A stretch of DNA of 64,000 nt from an uncultured Blautia sp. (GCA_900543715.1 UQSX01000006.1:14940-78939), one strand, 5' to 3'; counted from the stretch's first letter, positions 16,024 through 25,902 are shown. Translations and numbers: made by a program. Notes: generated by a model from the sequence alone, not told the origin.

Positions 16024-16698
16024 ATGGAAATTTTGAAGACAGTAGGCCTGAAAAAATATTATGGAAAAGATGCCAGTCTGGTGAAGGCTCTGGACGGCGT
16101 GGATATGTCTGTGGGGGAAGGGGAGTTTGTAGCTGTGGCAGGAACCAGCGGCTCAGGAAAATCTACCCTTCTTCACATGCTGGGAGGCCTGGATTACCCT
16201 ACGCAGGGAAAGGTTTTTGTGAGAGGAAAGGATATTTTCGGCCTAAATGAGACAAAGCTGACGATTTTTCGGAGAAGGAATATAGGCTTCGTTTTTCAGA
16301 ATTACAACCTGGTTCCCATATTGAATGTCTACGAAAATATTGTGCTTCCCATTGAACTGGATGGGGAAGAACCGGACAAAAAATATGTGGAGGAAATCAT
16401 AGAAACTCTGGGGATCAAAGACAAGATTTACAACCTTCCCAACCAGCTTTCCGGAGGACAGCAGCAGCGGGTGGCTATTGCCAGAGCTCTGGCCTCAAAG
16501 CCTGCCATCCTTTTAGCAGATGAGCCTACCGGGAACCTGGATTCCAAGACTTCTCAGGAGGTATTGGGACTGCTGAAACTGACTAACTCCCGGTTTTCTC
16601 AGACGATTGTGATGATCACCCATTCTGAGGAACTGGCTCAGCTCTGTGACCGGATCATCCGGATCGAAGACGGCAGGATTGTAGGGAACAGGGGGTGA
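16024..16698 (+). CDS. SalX/LolD-type ABC transporter ATPase
   Basis: The ATG at 16024 is preferred over an upstream in-frame ATG at 15979 because GAGGTG lies five bases before it and the upstream codons overlap the -10 box. The 224-residue ATPase has Walker [11 protein letters not shown]-loop NYNL, signature [14 protein letters not shown] and Walker [13 protein letters not shown]. This MacB/LolD branch powers FtsX-type permeases by mechanotransmission. It is followed four bases later by its permease. Such pairs mostly export or detoxify antimicrobial peptides and signal to a two-component system. The matching regulator and kinase are probably those at 4.75-6.35 kb. Confidence 0.93.
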   Translation: MEILKTVGLKKYYGKDASLVKALDGVDMSVGEGEFVAVAGTSGSGKSTLLHMLGGLDYPTQGKVFVRGKDIFGLNETKLTIFRRRNIGFVFQNYNLVPILNVYENIVLPIELDGEEPDKKYVEEIIETLGIKDKIYNLPNQLSGGQQQRVAIARALASKPAILLADEPTGNLDSKTSQEVLGLLKLTNSRFSQTIVMITHSEELAQLCDRIIRIEDGRIVGNRG

Positions 16699-16702
16699 GG
16701 AG

Positions 16703-19354
16703 ATGCGTAATAATAACCGAAAAGTCATCGGAAAGCTTTCCTCCAGAAACATGAAAAAGAACCGGATGCGGAACCTTTTTGCCATAGGCGCTATCTGCCT
16801 GACCAGTCTTTTATTCACTGCGGTATTTTCCATGGGAATCGGGATGGGGCAGGCATTCCAGGAACAGACTATGATGGAAGTGGGAGGAAAATTTCACGCC
16901 GGATTAAAGAATGTTACCAGGGAACAATATGAAAAGATCACAGATAATCCTCTGGTAAAATCTTCCTCCTATAACATCTATGTGGGAATTGCAGAAAATG
17001 TAAAACAGCGCCAGGCAGAAATCCGGGTAGCAAGCGGAATAGAAGAGCTGGACCAGAGTTTTTCCAGACTGAAGGAGGGAAGGCTTCCCAGGGAGAAAGG
17101 AGAGCTGGCAGCAGATACCCTTACTCTGGAAGCTCTGGGAATACCGGCGGAAATAGGAGAGAAAGTTCCCCTGGAATTTAAGTTTATGGGAGAAAAAATA
17201 GAGCAGGAATTCACCCTCTGCGGCTGGTACCAGGGGAACGAGATCAGCCATGCCAGTGAGCTTTATGTGTCCCAGGCTTATTTTGAAGAGCTGAGCAGGG
17301 GTTATACAGAACAGGACTTTGTGGAGCATTACAGAGAAACAGGAGAGATATGCGGCCTCACTGCCGGCAATATTTTTTTTGCTGATGCCAGGAATATAGA
17401 GGAAAATGTGCAGAAAATCATCCAGGATGCCGGCTATGTGCCGGAAGGACAGGCTGAAGAAGGAACAGACCCTGATAAAGTAATCAGCTATGGGGTAAAC
17501 TGGGCGTATCTTACCTCCCGGACAGAAAACCTGGATATGGGGACTGTGGTCCTTTTAGCCGGGGCTTTTCTGGTGATTTTGGTTACCGGATACCTGATCA
17601 TCTATAATATTTTCCAGCTTTCCATTCTAAAGGAAATCCGTTTTTATGGACTTCTGAAAACGGTGGGGACTACCAAAAGGCAGCTGAAAAAACTGGTCTA
17701 CCGCCAGGTGTGGAAACTTTCGGCAGTGGGAATTCCTTTAGGGCTGTTCCTGGGGTTCTTTGCAGGCCAGATGCTGATTCCCCTTCTTACCAGTCTTTCG
17801 GGATATGAAGGCCCTGCCGGGATTTATTTCAGTCCCTGGATTTTTGTCTTCGGCGCTCTGTTTTCCCTGGCAACGGTGTTTATCAGCTGCAGGAAACCGG
17901 CAAAGATTGCAGGAAAGGTTTCTCCGGTAGAGGCTCTCCGCTATACAGATGGAACAGTGAAACGGCGGAGAAAAAAGAAAGGCTTGAAGGGCGGGAGAAT
18001 ATCCAGGATGGCTCTGGCAAATCTGGGGAGGAATAAAAAGAAAACGGCCATTGTGGTATTGTCAGTATCGTTGAGTATTATTCTTCTGGAAATCGTTATG
18101 ACTGCAGTAGGAAGCTTCCGTATGGACCAGTATCTGGAGACCAGGCTTACCGGAGACTATATGGTGGGAAGTGTAGATTTTACCAGGTCTTCTCCAATGA
18201 ATATGGACTATACCATAGATGAAAACTACCTTGCCGGAGCGGACAGCCAGACAGGAATTTTAGAAAGCGGAGAGCTGTGGGGAGACCGGGGGATGAAACA
18301 TACCCTTACCGAGACTGGACGGCAAAGGTATGAGGCTCTTTATCAGACTGGGAAGATGAATACAGAATACGAGGATACAAAAGAGCAGGCTCTGGAGGCT
18401 ATTGCCGGTAAGGGACAGATCGATGAGGAAAGATATGCCTACTCAGATTCCCTTCTGCCAAAGATGAAAGCAGTGGAAGGAACCATAGATCTGGAAAAAT
18501 TTGCCACAGGAGATTATGTACTGGTACAGAAGTTTGACCGGTACAGCAGTGAGAATGACAGCATTTATAAACCAGGAGACAGGCTCACTCTTTCCTATAC
18601 TACAGAAGAATCAGAAGAAGTTTTCGAATACAATGAGAATGGGGAAGTTGTGAACTGGCATTATACCAATACGGAAGAGAAAGAATATGAAGTCATGGCA
18701 GTTATTGAACCGCTGCCTGCAAGCATGAATATGCATGCTTTTTCTCTTAATTCTCTGACTGTAGTGGTTCCTCTGGAGGATATGAAAAAATCTCCCAATG
18801 CCATTATGTTTGCGAAAACCTATACAGTGGATGAGAAAGACCAGCCGGCTTTTGAAAGTTATCTGGAAAACTATACAGAGCAGGTAAATACTTCTATGGG
18901 CTATCTTTCAAAGACCAGTCTGGAGGAAGACTTTTCTGGCATGGTAAATTCCATGGCCACAGTAGGATATGCCCTGTGTGCGGTGATCGGAATCATCGGA
19001 ATCCTGAATTATGCCAATTCTATGCTTACGGGGATTATCTCCCGAAAACAGGAGCTGGCTACTATGCAGAGCATCGGCATGACGAAAGGACAGATCAAGA
19101 AAATGCTCCTCTGGGAAAGCGGGTATTATATCCTGATCTCCGGAGTGATCAGTGTGGCTTTTGGAAGCCTGGGGGCCTATTATCTGGTAAGTGCATTGAA
19201 CGATGTGATCATGTGTTTCCAGTATCGGTACACGGCTCTTCCCTTTGTCCTTATGATCCCTCTGTGTATGATCTTAGGACTGGGAATTTCTCTGGCAGCC
19301 TATTGGCAGACCCAGAAAAAGAGTGTGGTGGAACGGCTCAGGGAAAGTGAATAG
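16703..19354 (+). CDS. FtsX/MacB-type ABC transporter permease
   Basis: 883 residues with an N-terminal membrane helix (about 22-46), a large extracytoplasmic domain, three helices around 275-400, a second N-terminal-like helix (about 448-470: KKTAIVVLSVSLSIILLEIV), another large outer domain and three C-terminal helices (about 755-870). This duplicated FtsX layout is typical of peptide-resistance transporters of Firmicutes. The ATG follows a GGGGTGAGGAG site. It is co-transcribed with the ATPase and terminates at a clear hairpin. The substrate is unknown; the two outer domains would contact it. Confidence 0.9.
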   Translation: MRNNNRKVIGKLSSRNMKKNRMRNLFAIGAICLTSLLFTAVFSMGIGMGQAFQEQTMMEVGGKFHAGLKNVTREQYEKITDNPLVKSSSYNIYVGIAENVKQRQAEIRVASGIEELDQSFSRLKEGRLPREKGELAADTLTLEALGIPAEIGEKVPLEFKFMGEKIEQEFTLCGWYQGNEISHASELYVSQAYFEELSRGYTEQDFVEHYRETGEICGLTAGNIFFADARNIEENVQKIIQDAGYVPEGQAEEGTDPDKVISYGVNWAYLTSRTENLDMGTVVLLAGAFLVILVTGYLIIYNIFQLSILKEIRFYGLLKTVGTTKRQLKKLVYRQVWKLSAVGIPLGLFLGFFAGQMLIPLLTSLSGYEGPAGIYFSPWIFVFGALFSLATVFISCRKPAKIAGKVSPVEALRYTDGTVKRRRKKKGLKGGRISRMALANLGRNKKKTAIVVLSVSLSIILLEIVMTAVGSFRMDQYLETRLTGDYMVGSVDFTRSSPMNMDYTIDENYLAGADSQTGILESGELWGDRGMKHTLTETGRQRYEALYQTGKMNTEYEDTKEQALEAIAGKGQIDEERYAYSDSLLPKMKAVEGTIDLEKFATGDYVLVQKFDRYSSENDSIYKPGDRLTLSYTTEESEEVFEYNENGEVVNWHYTNTEEKEYEVMAVIEPLPASMNMHAFSLNSLTVVVPLEDMKKSPNAIMFAKTYTVDEKDQPAFESYLENYTEQVNTSMGYLSKTSLEEDFSGMVNSMATVGYALCAVIGIIGILNYANSMLTGIISRKQELATMQSIGMTKGQIKKMLLWESGYYILISGVISVAFGSLGAYYLVSALNDVIMCFQYRYTALPFVLMIPLCMILGLGISLAAYWQTQKKSVVERLRESE

Positions 19355-19360
19355 AGAAAG

Positions 19361-19410
19361 AAAATCGCTGCACGACAGCCTTTGCAGGCCAATGTGCGGC
19401 GATTTTTCTG
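19361..19410 (+). terminator. Intrinsic terminator after the ABC permease gene
   Basis: Thirteen-base arms (19361-19373 and 19394-19406, one G-T wobble) are flanked by A- and T-runs (AAAATCGC ... GCGATTTTTC), six bases after the permease stop. Confidence 0.8.
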
Positions 19411-19471
19411 TTTTTGGCTTCCTGCTAAAAAAATGGACATACCTGACAGGAAAGGTTATAGTATTTCAGAA

Positions 19472-19528
19472 ATGTTAAGAAAAATGTAAGAATACCTTTA
19501 ATAAATTCTTAGTTTCTTTTGCTACAAT
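19472..19528 (+). promoter_or_regulatory. Regulator-binding direct repeat and promoter of the second two-component operon
   Basis: TTAAGA and GTAAGA (19475-19480 and 19486-19491) are spaced by 11 bp, the usual spacing of OmpR/PhoB-family direct repeats, and are followed by a TACAAT -10 (19523-19528). No strong -35 box is seen, so activation by the encoded regulator (autoregulation) is plausible. Confidence 0.45.
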
Positions 19529-19560
19529 GTGCCTGTAAAAACAAAGGGAGGACCGGAAAA

Positions 19561-20265
19561 ATGGATAACTACCATATATTGCTTGTAGATGATGACCGGG
19601 AGATCGTAAAGTCCCTTGGAAAACTGCTGGAACTGGAAGGGTATAAGGTATACAAAGCTTACGACGGTATGGAGGCTTTGGACCGTCTGATGACAGAAGA
19701 GATCCACCTTATCCTGCTGGACGTGATGATGCCGAAACTCAACGGCCTTTCAGCTCTGATGAAGATCCGGGAGAAAAACAATATACCGATTATCATATTA
19801 TCAGCTAAAACAGAGGAAAGCGATAAGGTTTTGGGACTGTCTATGGGAGCCGATGATTATGTGACCAAGCCCTATAATACCCAGGAACTGATGGCCAGGG
19901 TGAAATCCCAGTTGAGGCGATATTTTGCACTGGGAGCAGCCAGGGTACAGGAGGACGGAAACCAGCTTAGAAACGGCGGTCTGATACTGGACAGAAATAC
20001 CAAAGAGCTTACTGTAGATGGACAGCCCGTGCGCCTGACGGCAACAGAATATAAAATCCTGGAACTTCTCATGAGCCATCCCGGCTATGTTTTTTCGGCA
20101 GAGGAGATTTATACTCAGGTCTGGCAGGAGCAGGCCTATGGTGTGGAGAACACGGTAATGGTCCATATCCGGCGGATCCGGGAAAAAATTGAGATCACGC
20201 CGAAGGATCCAAAATATTTAAAGGTGGTGTGGGGAATTGGGTACAAAATTGAAAAAGTTAAGTAA
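19561..20265 (+). CDS. OmpR-family response regulator (VanR-like)
   Basis: The start at 19561 has GGGAGG nine bases upstream; the in-frame extension to 19519 would include the -10 box. This gives 234 residues. The receiver has DDD at 10-12, D54 in LLDVMMPKLNG and the switch lysine in DDYVTKPYN. A winged-helix domain follows (LTATEYKILELLMSHPGYVFS, VENTVMVHIRRIREKI). It overlaps the kinase gene by 29 bp. Genes for envelope glycosylation follow in the same operon, so it probably controls them and itself. Confidence 0.93.
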   Translation: MDNYHILLVDDDREIVKSLGKLLELEGYKVYKAYDGMEALDRLMTEEIHLILLDVMMPKLNGLSALMKIREKNNIPIIILSAKTEESDKVLGLSMGADDYVTKPYNTQELMARVKSQLRRYFALGAARVQEDGNQLRNGGLILDRNTKELTVDGQPVRLTATEYKILELLMSHPGYVFSAEEIYTQVWQEQAYGVENTVMVHIRRIREKIEITPKDPKYLKVVWGIGYKIEKVK

Positions 20266-21886
20266 GAGACAGATAGAAATCCTATTAGGCACAGGAATAT
20301 TTCTGGAATTGATTTTTATAAATCTTACATATATGTATGGAAGCTATAGGAGTATGGGGGCGGAAGAAAATATCAACTACTATTATTGGACGCTGGAAGA
20401 AGTGTATGCTTTCTTTCGGGCCACGGTAGGATTCGGGACCATGACGGTAGTTTTCGGCATCGGAATCGGAGTGCTCCTTCATGAATACCTGAAAAAATGG
20501 CCTTTGAAATCCAGTCTCAGATTTTCAAAAGTGGACAGGATCTGGACAGAGGCCGTGATTTTGCTGCTGCTGTTAAGCGGAATTGTGTATCTTCAGGCAT
20601 TCCCCGCCTTTGGCAGAAATATCTATGTATGGTGGGGCTATATTTTGGACAATCTTTATGACATTTCCCACTATCTTCTGCGGCTGGCCCTGTGTCTGGG
20701 CATCCTGCTTTTTTCCCTTTGTATGACTGTGAGAAAGGCGATTCTTGGAAAGGTGCAGGAGACATCATTTATCTGTCAGATGATAAAACAGTATAAGAAG
20801 AGTACTTCTCTGGAGAAGCGGCTCCAGAATAAGCTTCGGATGATCCTGGCAGCAGGAGGGATCGCTACGGCAGGGATCCTGCTGTTGATCTTTGGCCCCT
20901 GGAGCTTTTATGTGGACCAGTGGATCATACTGTCAGCAGTTCTCAGCATCCTGGTTTTCCTTTTACTTTTAAAAGCCTGTCTTCAAAATCCTCTGGCAAG
21001 AGATGCCGGGTATCTGGACTATCAGATTTATCAGATATCCCAAGGAGAAAAACTGAAGGAAGCCTATCGTCTTCCGGAAAATTCTCTTCTGAAAGAGGCA
21101 GAAAACAGGCTGGAAAATATTGAAGCTGCTATGGCAAAAAGTGTGGAAAAACAGGTGCAGGCAGAGCGGCTGAAGGCAGAGCTCCTTACCAATATGTCCC
21201 ACGATCTGAAGACGCCTCTTACTTCCATGGTAGGATATACAGACCTTTTGAAACAGGAAGAACTTTCTGACCAGGCCAGGGATTATGTGGAGGCCATTGC
21301 TCTGAAACAGGAGCAGTTAAAAGATATGATCCAGGATCTCTTTGACCTTTCCAAGGCTGCCAGCGGCTCAGAACAGTTAAACCTGGAAGTGCTGGATATG
21401 AACAGGCTTTTGGAGCAGACGCTGGGAGATATGGAAGACGCCATAGCAAACAGCGGAAGGGATATCCGCAGCAGATTTTCCCAGGAGCCTCTGCATTTTA
21501 TGGGAGATAATCTGAAAATGTACCGGGTGGTGCAGAACCTGCTGGAAAATGCCCTGAAATATTCCATGGAAAATACCAGGATCTATATTGAAACAAAAAG
21601 ACAGGGAGACAGGATACGGACAGAGATGAAGAATATCGCTTCCTATGAGATGGATTTTGCGCCGGAAGAGATCATGGAACGGTTTGTCCGGGGAGATAAG
21701 GCCAGGACTACCCAGGGACATGGTCTGGGGCTTGCCATAGCTTCTGCCTATGCGGCGAATATGGGGGGGAAGCTGGAAATAGAGATTGACGGGGACTTGT
21801 TTAAGGTGATCATGGAGTTCCCGGTGACGGAAGAGAAAGGCGGTAATATGCATGGACAAGATTTCAATAGTGGTTCCTTGTTATAA
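20237..21886 (+). CDS. Multi-pass sensor histidine kinase (VanS-like catalytic core)
   Basis: The start is TTG at 20237 with AAGGTGG nine bases upstream; a second in-frame TTG at 20249 is possible. About 549 residues. Several membrane helices lie in the first 255 residues (around 14-36, 60-82, 104-122, 140-162, 200-245), then the H-box LLTNMSHDLKTPLTSMV (H322), N-box NLLENALKYS and G2-box GHGLGLAIASAYAANMGG. The sensor part is membrane-embedded rather than a discrete outer domain. The last 35 bp overlap the glycosyltransferase gene, arguing for coupled expression of sensor and output genes. Confidence 0.9.
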   Translation: MGTKLKKLSKRQIEILLGTGIFLELIFINLTYMYGSYRSMGAEENINYYYWTLEEVYAFFRATVGFGTMTVVFGIGIGVLLHEYLKKWPLKSSLRFSKVDRIWTEAVILLLLLSGIVYLQAFPAFGRNIYVWWGYILDNLYDISHYLLRLALCLGILLFSLCMTVRKAILGKVQETSFICQMIKQYKKSTSLEKRLQNKLRMILAAGGIATAGILLLIFGPWSFYVDQWIILSAVLSILVFLLLLKACLQNPLARDAGYLDYQIYQISQGEKLKEAYRLPENSLLKEAENRLENIEAAMAKSVEKQVQAERLKAELLTNMSHDLKTPLTSMVGYTDLLKQEELSDQARDYVEAIALKQEQLKDMIQDLFDLSKAASGSEQLNLEVLDMNRLLEQTLGDMEDAIANSGRDIRSRFSQEPLHFMGDNLKMYRVVQNLLENALKYSMENTRIYIETKRQGDRIRTEMKNIASYEMDFAPEEIMERFVRGDKARTTQGHGLGLAIASAYAANMGGKLEIEIDGDLFKVIMEFPVTEEKGGNMHGQDFNSGSLL

Positions 21887-22832
21887 TGAAGAAGAAGCAT
21901 TGGAATATTTTTACACAGAAATGAAAAAGGTCATGAAAAAGATGAAAGAGGTTGCCTTTGAGCTTCTCTTTGTAGACGACGGATCGGAAGATCAGACATT
22001 GGCAATGCTGCGGAAAATGGCTGAGCTGGATCCCAGATGCCGATACTTGTCTTTTTCCAGAAACTTTGGGAAGGAAGCAGCTATTTATGCCGGCCTTTCC
22101 CATGCATCCGGAAATTATGTGGCGATTATGGATGCAGACCTTCAGGATCCTCCCGAACTCCTTCCGGAAATGTATCAGATGCTTTACTGGGAGAACTGGG
22201 ACTGTGTAGCTGCCCGAAGAAAAAACAGGGAAGGAGAGCCAAGGCTGAAATCTTTTCTGTCTGACTGTTTCTATAAAGTGATCAATAAGCTTTCAAAGAT
22301 CCAGCTGGTCAGCGGGGCCAGGGATTTCCGTATGATGACCAGGAGGATGGTCAACGGAGTTTTGCAGATGAGTGAGTACAACAGGTTTTCAAAAGGACTT
22401 TTCCAGTGGGTGGGCTTCCGCACTGCCTGGATAGAGTTTCCAAACCAGGAACGGTGTGCGGGAAAAAGCAAATGGCCTTTAAGGAAGCTGATTTCCTATT
22501 CTCTGGAAGGAATCACCGGTTTTTCCGTGGCTCCTCTTTCGCTGGCTGCAGTTATGGGGCTGCTTTTCTGCGTGATTTCCTTTTTCATGATCGGATTTAT
22601 TGCATTTCGCACCTTGTTTTTTGGAGATCCGGTAAAAGGCTGGCCTTCTATGTCCTGTATTATTTTTCTGGTAGGAGGGATACAGCTTTTCTGCATAGGA
22701 ATTTTAGGAGAATATCTGGCTAAGACTTATTTAGAGACAAAGCGGCGGCCTATTTATATATTGAGAGAGACCAGTGAGGATAACTGTAAAGAGATAAGCA
22801 GAGGGCCTGGATATGAAAGAACTGCGGACTGA
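21852..22832 (+). CDS. GtrB/CsbB-like polyprenyl-phosphate glycosyltransferase (GT2)
   Basis: 326 residues. The N-terminal GT2 domain has VVPCYNEEEAL, DDGSED and MDADLQDPPELLPEM, as in dolichol/undecaprenyl-phosphate sugar transferases. Two C-terminal membrane helices (about 221-250 and 266-288) anchor it. Enzymes of this type charge undecaprenyl phosphate with one sugar on the inner membrane face. With the downstream YfhO and GtrA proteins it completes a three-component system that decorates wall or lipoteichoic polymers, as CsbB/YfhO do in Bacillus. The sugar cannot be read from the sequence. It overlaps its neighbours by 35 and 20 bp. Confidence 0.9.
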   Translation: MDKISIVVPCYNEEEALEYFYTEMKKVMKKMKEVAFELLFVDDGSEDQTLAMLRKMAELDPRCRYLSFSRNFGKEAAIYAGLSHASGNYVAIMDADLQDPPELLPEMYQMLYWENWDCVAARRKNREGEPRLKSFLSDCFYKVINKLSKIQLVSGARDFRMMTRRMVNGVLQMSEYNRFSKGLFQWVGFRTAWIEFPNQERCAGKSKWPLRKLISYSLEGITGFSVAPLSLAAVMGLLFCVISFFMIGFIAFRTLFFGDPVKGWPSMSCIIFLVGGIQLFCIGILGEYLAKTYLETKRRPIYILRETSEDNCKEISRGPGYERTAD

Positions 22833-25401
22833 TAAAAGGGTCTGGATCCTGCTGGGAGGAGCTCTGGTTTTATGCTGGCTGTTTGTCCTTCAATATGGGA
22901 TTTTCGGATCCAGAGTGGACTGGATCAGCCAGCACAGTGTGCTTCCGGATTACTTTCGCCGGAGATTTTATGCCACAGGAAATCTTTTTCCGGATATTGC
23001 ATGGAATCTGGGCGGGGGACAGAATATCTACAATTTTTCATATTATGGACTTTACAGCCCTATAATCCTGTTTTCTTATTTCCTGCCTTTTGTACCAATG
23101 GACCTTTACATAATGGGCAGCAGTATACTTTCTTACGGAGTCTCAGCAGTATTCTTTTACCAGTGGGCAAAGAAGCATCTGGAGGAACATACAGCCTTTT
23201 GGACTGCCTGTATGTTTGCCCTGGCAGGTCCTATGATCTTCCATTCTTATAATCAGATCATGTTTGTGAATTATATGCCCTTTTTGTGCCTGGCCCTTAT
23301 GGGGACAGAGCAGTTTCTGAAAGAGAAAAAGAAAGGCCTGCTTATCCTGGGGACTGTGGGGATGATACTGACCAGCTTTTATTTCAGCATAGGAGGGATT
23401 CTGGCTCTGAGCTTATACGGGGCAGGGACTTATATAGAGCAGACGGGAAAACTTACATGGAAAGGGTTCTGGAAAAAGGCAGGAGGGTTTATAGGCCTGA
23501 TCCTTCTTTGTATCTGTCTGTGCGGAATACTGCTGGTACCTACGGCTCTGGTGCTGATGTCCAGGGAAAGCGGGGGGAACACAGCAGAAGGAATGGGATT
23601 TTTTTCTGTATCCCTCCTCCGATTTTTTTACAGTCCCTATGGTTTGGGACTGACTGCCCTGAGCCTGTGCAGCCTGATCGGAAATACTGCCGAAAAGGGG
23701 ACATGGAAGAAAAAGATCATTCCGGCAGGACTTCTGGTGATCTTATGTGTTCCTGTATTCGGCTATCTTTTAAATGGAGGGCTTTATACAAAAGATAAGG
23801 TGTTTATCCCTTTCCTTCCGCTGGTGTGTATGGAGACCGGAAAATATGTGGATAAGCTGAAAGCCATTAACAGGGAAAAGGGGAAAAAGCGTTTTTGGCT
23901 GGAAATCATGCCGGGAATCCTTCTGATCGGCTGCAGCCTGATCCAGGACAGAATACAGGGCATTGACCAGAAATGGATCATCGGAGCTCTGGGGCTGGTG
24001 ACAGTGGGAGATACGCTTCTGGTTTTCCTGACGCAGAATCTCTGGAAGAAGTATCCAAAGATTCCCTGGCCCCTGGCAGCTTCCTGCGGAATCCTTTTCT
24101 TTTCCGGCTGGGCGATGAATTTCCAGTGGCAGAAAATGCTGTCTGTCCAGGAATACACAGAGATTACCAGCAAAGGCATAAGTCAGATGATAGAAGAGAC
24201 GGTGGAGACAGATAAGGAATGGTACAGACTGGAAGAGCAGGAAGGCGGTACCCAGGAATTTGCAGACATGAACCGGATCCGCCACATCCGCCAGAATATT
24301 TCCAGCATCTATTCCTCCGCCTATAATCAGGAGTACGCCCGATTCAGAAACGATACTTTTCAGGTGAACCGCCATTTTCGCAACCGGCTTATGGAAAGCG
24401 TAACGGATAATCCTGTTTTTCTGAGATTTATGGGAGTGAGATATATTATTGGAAAAACGCCGCCTGCGGGGTACCGCCTTCTGAAGGAAAAGGGAGACAT
24501 AAGTCTTTACCAAAATTTCCAGGCTGCACCTATGGCTTTTGTTACTAATAGGACGATCAGCCGGGAAGAATATGATAACCTGTCTTTTCCAGATAGGCAG
24601 ACAGCTCTTCTGCAGTACGCAGTGACAGAGGAAACCTCCGATGGTAGCCAGGTGACAGAAGACGCCATTATATCTATGGAGAAATGCAGTCTACGGCTTC
24701 CGGAATCTGAAGACAAAGATTTTTACATCAGAAAAACAGATAAGGGATATGAGATCTATGGGACCAAGGAAAGGAAAATAAAGGCAGAGATTTCCGGAAG
24801 AGCAGAAACCGATGATCTGCTGGCAGTGAGGTTTCAGGTAAAAAATCAGAATCCGGGGAAAGATATGTATATTCGTTTAAACGGACAGACGAACCGCCTT
24901 TCTGCCCAGAAAGGGTATGAATATGCCAATGAAAATTATGGGTTTTCCTACACAGTAACTTTAAAGGGCGGAAAAAAAGAAGTGACTTTTACCCTGGGAG
25001 AAGGCAGATACATTCTTGAGGACATCCAGGTATTTACCGGAAACCTGGAAGAACTGGGAAATGAAGAACTTTATGAAAGCCCTCTGGAAAATATCTGTTT
25101 TTCCAGAGATGGAGACAGCCTTGCCGGAACTGTGGGGTCAGAGAACACAGGGTATCTGATTACCAGCATTCCCTATGATAAAAATTTCAGGATTACTATA
25201 GATGGAGAAGAAGTGGAGACAGAAAAGGTAAACACGGCATTTTTGGGCGGAAAAGTTCCGAAAGGAGCACACAGGATCCAGATTTACTACCAGGCACCGG
25301 GAAAAGGCACAGGCTTTTTCCTGACAGGATTGGGAATGGTATTTCTGGTGAGTCTGGAATTAAAAAGCAAAAGGAGAAAGAAAAGTGAGCGGGCAGTATA
25401 A
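22813..25401 (+). CDS. YfhO-family membrane glycosyltransferase
   Basis: 862 residues. A GT-C-type membrane half (about 11 helices over residues 1-435) carries the early outer-loop acidic motif (RVDWISQHSVLPDYFRR) and the family motif PDIAWNLGGGQNIYNFSYYGLYSP. A large extracytoplasmic C-terminal half is followed by one last helix (about 830-850) and a basic tail. The family transfers sugars from a polyprenyl-phosphate carrier onto lipoteichoic acid or other surface polymers. It overlaps both neighbours. The acceptor here is unknown. Confidence 0.9.
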   Translation: MKELRTDKRVWILLGGALVLCWLFVLQYGIFGSRVDWISQHSVLPDYFRRRFYATGNLFPDIAWNLGGGQNIYNFSYYGLYSPIILFSYFLPFVPMDLYIMGSSILSYGVSAVFFYQWAKKHLEEHTAFWTACMFALAGPMIFHSYNQIMFVNYMPFLCLALMGTEQFLKEKKKGLLILGTVGMILTSFYFSIGGILALSLYGAGTYIEQTGKLTWKGFWKKAGGFIGLILLCICLCGILLVPTALVLMSRESGGNTAEGMGFFSVSLLRFFYSPYGLGLTALSLCSLIGNTAEKGTWKKKIIPAGLLVILCVPVFGYLLNGGLYTKDKVFIPFLPLVCMETGKYVDKLKAINREKGKKRFWLEIMPGILLIGCSLIQDRIQGIDQKWIIGALGLVTVGDTLLVFLTQNLWKKYPKIPWPLAASCGILFFSGWAMNFQWQKMLSVQEYTEITSKGISQMIEETVETDKEWYRLEEQEGGTQEFADMNRIRHIRQNISSIYSSAYNQEYARFRNDTFQVNRHFRNRLMESVTDNPVFLRFMGVRYIIGKTPPAGYRLLKEKGDISLYQNFQAAPMAFVTNRTISREEYDNLSFPDRQTALLQYAVTEETSDGSQVTEDAIISMEKCSLRLPESEDKDFYIRKTDKGYEIYGTKERKIKAEISGRAETDDLLAVRFQVKNQNPGKDMYIRLNGQTNRLSAQKGYEYANENYGFSYTVTLKGGKKEVTFTLGEGRYILEDIQVFTGNLEELGNEELYESPLENICFSRDGDSLAGTVGSENTGYLITSIPYDKNFRITIDGEEVETEKVNTAFLGGKVPKGAHRIQIYYQAPGKGTGFFLTGLGMVFLVSLELKSKRRKKSERAV

Positions 25402-25789
25402 AGAGATGATACGATATCTGATCACAGGAGCCGGGACTACCGGAGTCAGCCTTGCTTTATATTTCGGACTGGTTTCCACTGTCCTGGATGCGGAAAGACC
25501 TCTGGAGATGCAGGCTGCAAATGTGATCTCCTGGACAGGGGCAGTTGCCTTTTCCTATATTGTCAGCCGGAAATTTGTGTTTGCAAGTAAGAATGAACAC
25601 ATCCTGAGAGAAGCCGGCGCTTTTTTCCTGGCAAGAGCAGGTACCCTGCTTCTGGACATGATCGGTATGTTTATTCTGACCAGTCTTTTGAATGTAAACG
25701 GTAAAATATCGAAACTGTTTATTCAGACCGGAATCATAATTTTTAATTATATACTGAATAAATTTTTTGTTTTTGCCCATAGGGAATAG
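25385..25789 (+). CDS. GtrA-family flippase
   Basis: 134 residues with four membrane helices and the GtrA signatures RYLITGAGTTGVSLALYFGL, NVISWTGAVAFSYIVSRKFVF and a closing NYILNKFFVF. The start is GTG inside the end of the YfhO gene (17-bp overlap). GtrA proteins are thought to flip undecaprenyl-phosphate sugars outward, linking the cytosolic GtrB step to the outer YfhO step. It is the last gene of the operon. Confidence 0.9.
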   Translation: MSGQYKEMIRYLITGAGTTGVSLALYFGLVSTVLDAERPLEMQAANVISWTGAVAFSYIVSRKFVFASKNEHILREAGAFFLARAGTLLLDMIGMFILTSLLNVNGKISKLFIQTGIIIFNYILNKFFVFAHRE

Positions 25790-25830
25790 GTCGGCTTGTC
25801 AAGTAAGGGCGGCTGTGATAATATGGAAAA

Positions 25831-25868
25831 ATGTCCGGATTTAAGAAGCAGAAGAGGGATCCGGACAT
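25831..25868. terminator. Perfect 10-bp hairpin between gtrA and dus
   Basis: ATGTCCGGAT (25831-25840) and its complement (25859-25868) enclose 18 nt. No T-run follows on the plus strand. It may end the glycosylation operon weakly or lie in the leader of the next gene. Confidence 0.4.
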
Positions 25869-25902
25869 GAACAGAAAAACAGAGTAAAAGGAATTGCTGT
25901 CA

